DNA of 64,000 bases from Agapanthus africanus (Eukaryota > Streptophyta > Magnoliopsida > Asparagales > Amaryllidaceae). A program made the translations under genes and the position numbers. The notes under the pieces are model-generated. The model did not search any database, was not told where the DNA came from, and saw only the letters and a program-made list of their open reading frames with translations. The stretch is from positions 323,859,595-323,923,594 of the forward strand of contig JASDDO010000001.1 of assembly GCA_030015575.1 (NCBI GenBank). The letters run 5' to 3'. Shown one piece after another: positions 59,223 through 64,000 of the stretch; positions within the stretch are counted from its first letter, which is position 1, and every line of letters begins with the position of its first letter.

Positions 59223-62200
59223 TGTAACCCTTCGAAAATCATTTAGGCAGTTTTTCGGTAATCGGCCAATTTTTCGGCTTTTTCCGTAAAAAGTCAAATT
59301 GATATTTTTTCATTGTAGACCTAATTATACAAAATTTAGACAAGATATTACTATAATTTTGTCACTAAAATGTCACTTATAATTATCTAGTTAAAAAAAA
59401 AAATTCGTAATTAATTATTTTTTTATTATTTTAAACCTTTTTAAAATACATTAAATTAGGGATAAATACAAATTTAATTAGGTAAATTTCATAATTAGGA
59501 ATCTTTATAAGCTAAAATATGGTGTTAATAAAATTATAACATGGCTTGCAAACTTTTAGCTTTTTGGTGGGAAAATTATGAAAAAAATGATGAAAAAAGG
59601 TTTTTTTTGTGAAAAGGTTGATATGAAAGCATGAAATGATATCATATGATGTTGTAATGACCTAGAAACTTCTTCAAAATTTCCCCATCTCCTCTCCCTT
59701 TCTGCTGGCCGGCCTTGAGCTGCAGAAATTCCCTCACTTCCCACTTCTTTTTGCTTCTTTTTCTTGCAAAAATTCATAAAAAATCAACAAATTTCCATCT
59801 CCAACCTAATCCTTTCTCTCTTCAACCCTAATTTGTTTGAAAACATGATGAAAGGAGGCTTCTTGGTGACTTGATCAAGCTAGGGTTCAAGCTTGAGAGG
59901 TGAAAATTCTAAACTAGTTGCTAACTTGTAGTTTATATATGCTAGAATCTAATTTTTTAAGTATTAATTTAGTGTAAATCTTTGTTCATGAAAAATCAAG
60001 AGAAGGTTTTGATTTTTAAAAATTAGGGTTTGTAGCATAATGGTTGGATTATGTTAGGGATGGTTATCTAATTGATTAGAATGGTTAATGGTGTAATTAT
60101 ATGCTCGCTAGATCGTTAAATTTCGATGTTTGTATCGAATCGGTAAGCAAATCGCTTACTAGATTTTTGTAGAAATTAGAATGCGACCGAAATGCGTTAT
60201 GTTAGCGATATAATTAGCTTCGTATAGGATTATTAGAATGCGCGAACGCGGGGTTTCGTCTAGTCGGGTTGTAGTTTTGTCGATTTCCCCGAAATGACGA
60301 TTTTAGTGAAAGGATTGAGATTTTCGTGCGTTTTTTCGCGCACTGAGTGCATGCTACGATTAATTTGAGAGCGTGGATAATTGTATGTTGTGACTTTCAT
60401 TGTGTTAGGTTTTATAATCTTATGCTTGGTATTGTGCAAATATAGGATCGGTCGGGGAAACTTCGGATACGGCGCGAAAAGGCAAAGCGGTGGCCGGATC
60501 AGATTAGCGGGGATTTCAGGTGAGTAGATGTATTCATCTATGGGGGAATCGTCTGAATGGCGCGAGGCGCCCCCCCTAGTTAGGATTACCCTACTTTATG
60601 CAAGATTTATATTGTTAGACAGCTTACCCCTTTATGTACATTGCATAACCTCACAGCTAACCGTATGCTAGATTGCATGGACATTCACCTTCATATATGC
60701 GATATCACTTCGTAGGACACGAACACCATTACCATTGGCATCTGTTGCACGCGCACTATTCATGTGACACACACGCCTTTGGTAATTGTCATGCCACGTG
60801 CACGATAGAACCTGTTTATCTTAATATCATCACCCGCATTCATACTTGATATATGAAACTGCATCGCATGCACATATCTCGCATCATCATCATATTTACA
60901 TAGAACTCTAGCAAAAATTTACATCATACACATGATATCATAGACATTTGCCATATATATAACATGTGGACATTATGATTTTCTTGAGGATTTCAGTTTT
61001 GCTGCGATTTCTGGATTTTTGGGGGAAAACCGCAAGAATTTAACAAAATCTTATATTTATCATTTTTAAAACAAAGTTGCGGTTTTCTCGTGATGTATGT
61101 GTCGTCTACCATGAGTTTTCATATTTTCTGTTGGATTTCGAGACCCGATTCGAGGAGTGGATGAACCGTCTCGGGTACATGGTGGGCCCGGTATGGTACC
61201 CCGGGGCAAGAAGATCGAGTTGTAGACGATGAGCCTGGCAGGGGAAGACTACCTACCGGTGATGTCTGGCGCGGCGGATATCCGGAGGATACCGACCGTT
61301 GTCGTGAGATTTATGATATGGGCCGATCCGGACTGACGGAGCCCGATATTGAGACAGATATGATTTCTATTTGGTGTCGATGCTTGACACGGGTTTTCAG
61401 ATGATTTCTTGATGATATTTAGCTATTATACAGACATTCATTTTCTAAAAGTTAAGAATGCAGTAACTTTAACATTCTAAACACTTAAAGAGTTAGAAAA
61501 GATATTGCATACCTGTGCATGCATACTAGAGTTATTATATCACATATGGACATACATGTTGTTCCGCATTGCGTGCATTCTTACGATTGCCTTACTAGAT
61601 GTTATATTCTACTCACGAGCTGGCAACTCACCCCCGTTGTGCCACAGTGTCTTGCAGGTCGGACCCGTCACCTTTGTAGCGGCGGGCTATCTTATCATCA
61701 GCTCCTTTTGCTCAGACTCGCGACATCGCCCGTAGGTGGGTTGCGAGCATACTTTATTTCTTTTGCTTTATCATTGTATCTAGTATTCTCCATCTACCAT
61801 TTCACATTGTATATGCGACTTAGTGATGAGACGGAGAGATTTGTATATTGTGGTTTCTTTTGGGTCGAGCTCACTTGAGCCGACGTGTGTTTTCTGGTAT
61901 TTGCATTTCTTTTATGCTCTTTTTCTTGATATTACTATTATATTGCATGTGGTTGTGATCCGCCTTGGGCGAAGAGCTAGCTCCCGCTTGGGGATGCCAT
62001 TTTTATGTTTACAGGTTTACTATCTTGTTGTACCCATTTTGGGGGATAGAAAATACAGGGGAGACTCTGCCGAAATTTTCAGAAATTTATGATGTTTTTA
62101 AAAAGGGATTCTATGCAACTTAAATGATTTTAAAAACCGTTTCATTAAAGGTTTTCCTTCACTCTCTTTTGATTTTGGTTTAGATTCTTCTGGGCTTTGG

Positions 62201-62278
62201 CTGACTTAGGTTACGGAACGCCTTTAGACGTCTCGTAATCTAAGTGCCAGTCGCGTTCCGTACTTTCGGGACGTGACA
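59223..62278 (+). repeat. 5' LTR of gypsy element f
   Basis: About 3,056 bp, TGTAACCC...GTGACA, long for a gypsy LTR. It includes an AT-rich start (59,300-59,560), a pyrimidine-rich stretch near 59,690-59,830 and a GC-richer second half. Small frames at 61,505-62,092 show no family resemblance. Confidence 0.82.
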
Positions 62279-62282
62279 AAGT

Positions 62283-62294
62283 TGGTATCAGAGC
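62283..62294 (+). other. Primer binding site of gypsy element f
   Basis: TGGTATCAGAGC, four bases after the LTR; initiator-Met tRNA type. Confidence 0.93.
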
Positions 62295-62513
62295 GTAGGT
62301 TTTACCTTTCTGAGTGTAGGACGACCTTGGTAGATGGAGTAGGTGACTTAAGCAGAGTGGCGTACCGTGGGTATGATCCGCGGCATACTTACGATACGGT
62401 ACTCCGCCCAAGTAACCTTAGGACATAATTGCTTGTATTTCCTTTCTTGATTCCTTGCATTCCTTGATCCAATTGCAATGTCCATATCGGTCCTGTTTCT
62501 TATTCCAGCTTCG

Positions 62514-64000
62514 ATGCCGTCAAAGACTACGAGAGCTCAGCGGGCTGCCGCTAGGGATGAGATTCGAGCGGGCTCGTCTGAGGCGAGGATCGAGCGGGAG
62601 GATACGCCTACCCCTCAGGGTCCCACTGATCCGCCTTATCCTGACCGTATTGCCAGATTAGAGGCCGGCATGCAAGAGTTGCGGCAGATGATGGGATCTT
62701 TAGTTGAGTCCAGCCGGGCACAGAGATCCGAGGACGTTCCTTCCACCGCACAGACCACGATCGTACCTGCTGCACAGATGGTCACTCCTGCTGCTACTAC
62801 GGAGACTATCCCTGTTTCACTACAGGAGTTCATGAGATTGAGACCTCCAGCTTTTACCGGTACAGATGCGACAGAGGACCCACAGGCATTTCTTGATAGG
62901 ATGGCTCGGATTTGCCGTTCGTTGAGGTGTTCTGATGATAGATTGGTGGAGTTTGCGAGTTTTCGTCTGGAGGGTCTTGCCCAGACATGGTACGACTCAG
63001 TAGAGAGAGGCCGAGCTGCAGGTCTGCCTTCTATGACCTGGGATGAGTTTACATCCGCATTTCTTGCCCGTTTTCTTCCGGAGAGCGTCCGAGATGCTCG
63101 AGCCCGTAGTTTTGAGTCTTTGCGCAAGACTCCTGGGATGACAGTGTCGGAGTATGATATACAGTTTACCCAGTTGTCTCGATATGCTCCGTACCTAGTC
63201 GACACAGAAGAGAAGAGAATAAAGAGGTTTGTACGAGGGCTTGATACACAGCTATTCCTTGCCATCGGCACCCAGCATTTTGACACATATGCTGCCGCGA
63301 TGGATGCAGCCTTACTTTTGGAGGAGCGTATTTCTGAGACTCCGGTCGCCTTTGGGCCGAAGAGGATCCGTACTGATACGCCAGCTCAGCGGCAGATGGG
63401 TAGACACCGCGATAGATTATTTCCGGGAGATGGTGGAGGCAGAGGATTGAGACGAGGTCAGTTATTTGGTTCATATCCACAGACCCAACAGTCGTCTCCA
63501 GGATGTTTTCGGTGCGGGAGTCAGTATCACCGTGTCAGAGACTGTACCATGGGACGTCCGGGCGCGGCGACAGTCCCGCATGTGACTTTACCACCTTCAC
63601 CACCATCGCAGAGAGCTTTACTTCCTACTCCTGATGATGCTCCACGCCAGCCAGATGCTTCTAGAGGCCGTGGGCGTGGCGGTCCGGTTCAGAGAGGACA
63701 AGGCGACAGAGGCAGAGGCAGAGGCCGAGGTAGAGGTAGAGCACAGCCAGCTATTAGTGGTGGACAGGCCCGAGTGTTCGCGTTGACTCCTCAGGATGCA
63801 CAGGCATCCAATGCCGTCGTGACAGGTACTCTGCCAGTATGTTCTTTTGATGCACGGGTATTATTTGATCCAGGCTCCACACATTCCTATGTATCCACGT
63901 ATTTTGCACCGAGGTTGGGTCGAGAGTCTTCTCCGTTAGATCAGCCGCTTGTCGTTATTACCCCGGTAGGCGAGTCTTTTGTTGCCCGTTTTGTGTATCG
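62514..64000 (+). CDS. Gypsy gag-protease open frame (incomplete at window edge)
   Basis: An uninterrupted frame of 495 codons from ATG 62514 to the edge. In order: a basic, Arg-rich N-terminus; a retrotransposon gag domain at about residues 105-275 (PPAFTG, DPQAFLDRM, FRLEGLAQTWYDSV, FTSAFLARFLPESVRDA); a zinc knuckle CFRCGSQYHRVRDC (CX2CX4HX4C) near residues 331-344; an Arg-Gly tract near 382-410 likely to bind nucleic acid; and the start of an aspartic protease with LFDPGSTHSYVS near residue 452. Gag builds the particle; the protease processes it. The ATG follows a pyrimidine run ending CAG, but any leader splicing is unproven. Other frames here are shadows. Confidence 0.9.
   Translation, partial: MPSKTTRAQRAAARDEIRAGSSEARIEREDTPTPQGPTDPPYPDRIARLEAGMQELRQMMGSLVESSRAQRSEDVPSTAQTTIVPAAQMVTPAATTETIPVSLQEFMRLRPPAFTGTDATEDPQAFLDRMARICRSLRCSDDRLVEFASFRLEGLAQTWYDSVERGRAAGLPSMTWDEFTSAFLARFLPESVRDARARSFESLRKTPGMTVSEYDIQFTQLSRYAPYLVDTEEKRIKRFVRGLDTQLFLAIGTQHFDTYAAAMDAALLLEERISETPVAFGPKRIRTDTPAQRQMGRHRDRLFPGDGGGRGLRRGQLFGSYPQTQQSSPGCFRCGSQYHRVRDCTMGRPGAATVPHVTLPPSPPSQRALLPTPDDAPRQPDASRGRGRGGPVQRGQGDRGRGRGRGRGRAQPAISGGQARVFALTPQDAQASNAVVTGTLPVCSFDARVLFDPGSTHSYVSTYFAPRLGRESSPLDQPLVVITPVGESFVARFVY

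Larger units (their letters stand above)
59223..64000 (+). mobile_element. Ty3/gypsy element f, 5' part; no breaks seen up to window edge
   Basis: LTR at 59223-62278, primer binding site at 62283-62294, then a gag-protease frame open to the edge. It is inserted in the 3' LTR stub of a. As far as it can be seen it looks whole. Its age cannot be judged without the second LTR. The gag and zinc knuckle style fits plant chromovirus-type gypsy elements, perhaps Tekay-like, but the decisive enzymes are beyond the window. Confidence 0.88.

Noticed and set aside
61505-62092. Three overlapping frames of 76-119 codons in the gypsy LTR
   Set aside because: Inside the 3-kb LTR of f, mutually overlapping, with no recognisable motif.
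62636-63286. 216-codon minus-strand frame
   Set aside because: Antisense shadow of the gypsy gag frame on the plus strand.

Overview
This is a stretch of nuclear DNA from a flowering plant, probably a eudicot. Almost all of it is LTR retrotransposons nested inside one another. The only host gene I can recognise is the start of a plastidic glucose transporter (pGlcT/GLT1 type), present as a tandem partial duplication. The lineage call rests on plant-type Ty1/copia and Ty3/gypsy elements with initiator-Met-tRNA primer binding sites, a Mutator-like element that captured a MADS-box exon, and the transporter. I see no bacterial, organellar, tRNA, rRNA or CRISPR features.

Layout. (1) 1-14584, minus strand: an old Ty1/copia element (A), cut in two by a second copia element (B, 2884-12743, exact GGTGC target duplication). 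B has about 2-kb LTRs and the best-preserved polyprotein of its family. (2) 14585-20848: two copies of a roughly 3.1-kb unit. Each carries the 5' LTR and leader of A, exons 2 and 1 of the plastid glucose transporter (minus strand), and a 1-kb MULE with long inverted arms around a MADS-box exon. A single candidate promoter lies between the copies. (3) 20849-22787: a truncated gypsy 3' LTR and tail, minus strand. (4) 22788-59222, plus strand: copia element a. Element b (26626-36317) sits in its leader and element c (37971-58030) in its middle. Element e (47129-57751, minus strand, LTRs nearly identical) lies inside the 3' LTR of c. (5) 59223-64000: a gypsy element (f) inserted in the 3' LTR of a, with a 3-kb LTR and a gag-protease frame still open at the window edge.

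B, a, b, c and e belong to one extended copia family with 2.0-2.2-kb LTRs and 2-3-kb leaders. In a, b and c the polyprotein is decayed in a shared way although their LTR pairs are fairly young, and e is the youngest of all. This suggests a non-autonomous lineage moved in trans.

The most unusual signal is RNA-like structure in the non-coding parts of this family. All five elements carry three closely spaced leader hairpins with near-identical tops, whose loops vary together within an element and whose stems show paired changes between elements. All carry a stem-loop in the LTR, again with paired changes. Most carry further leader hairpins and short tandem duplications. None of this is explained by coding.

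The glucose transporter could still work from the unit next to A if its remaining exons lie beyond the left edge. In that case intron 2 holds A and B and is at least 14.6 kb long. The second unit looks like a dead partial copy.
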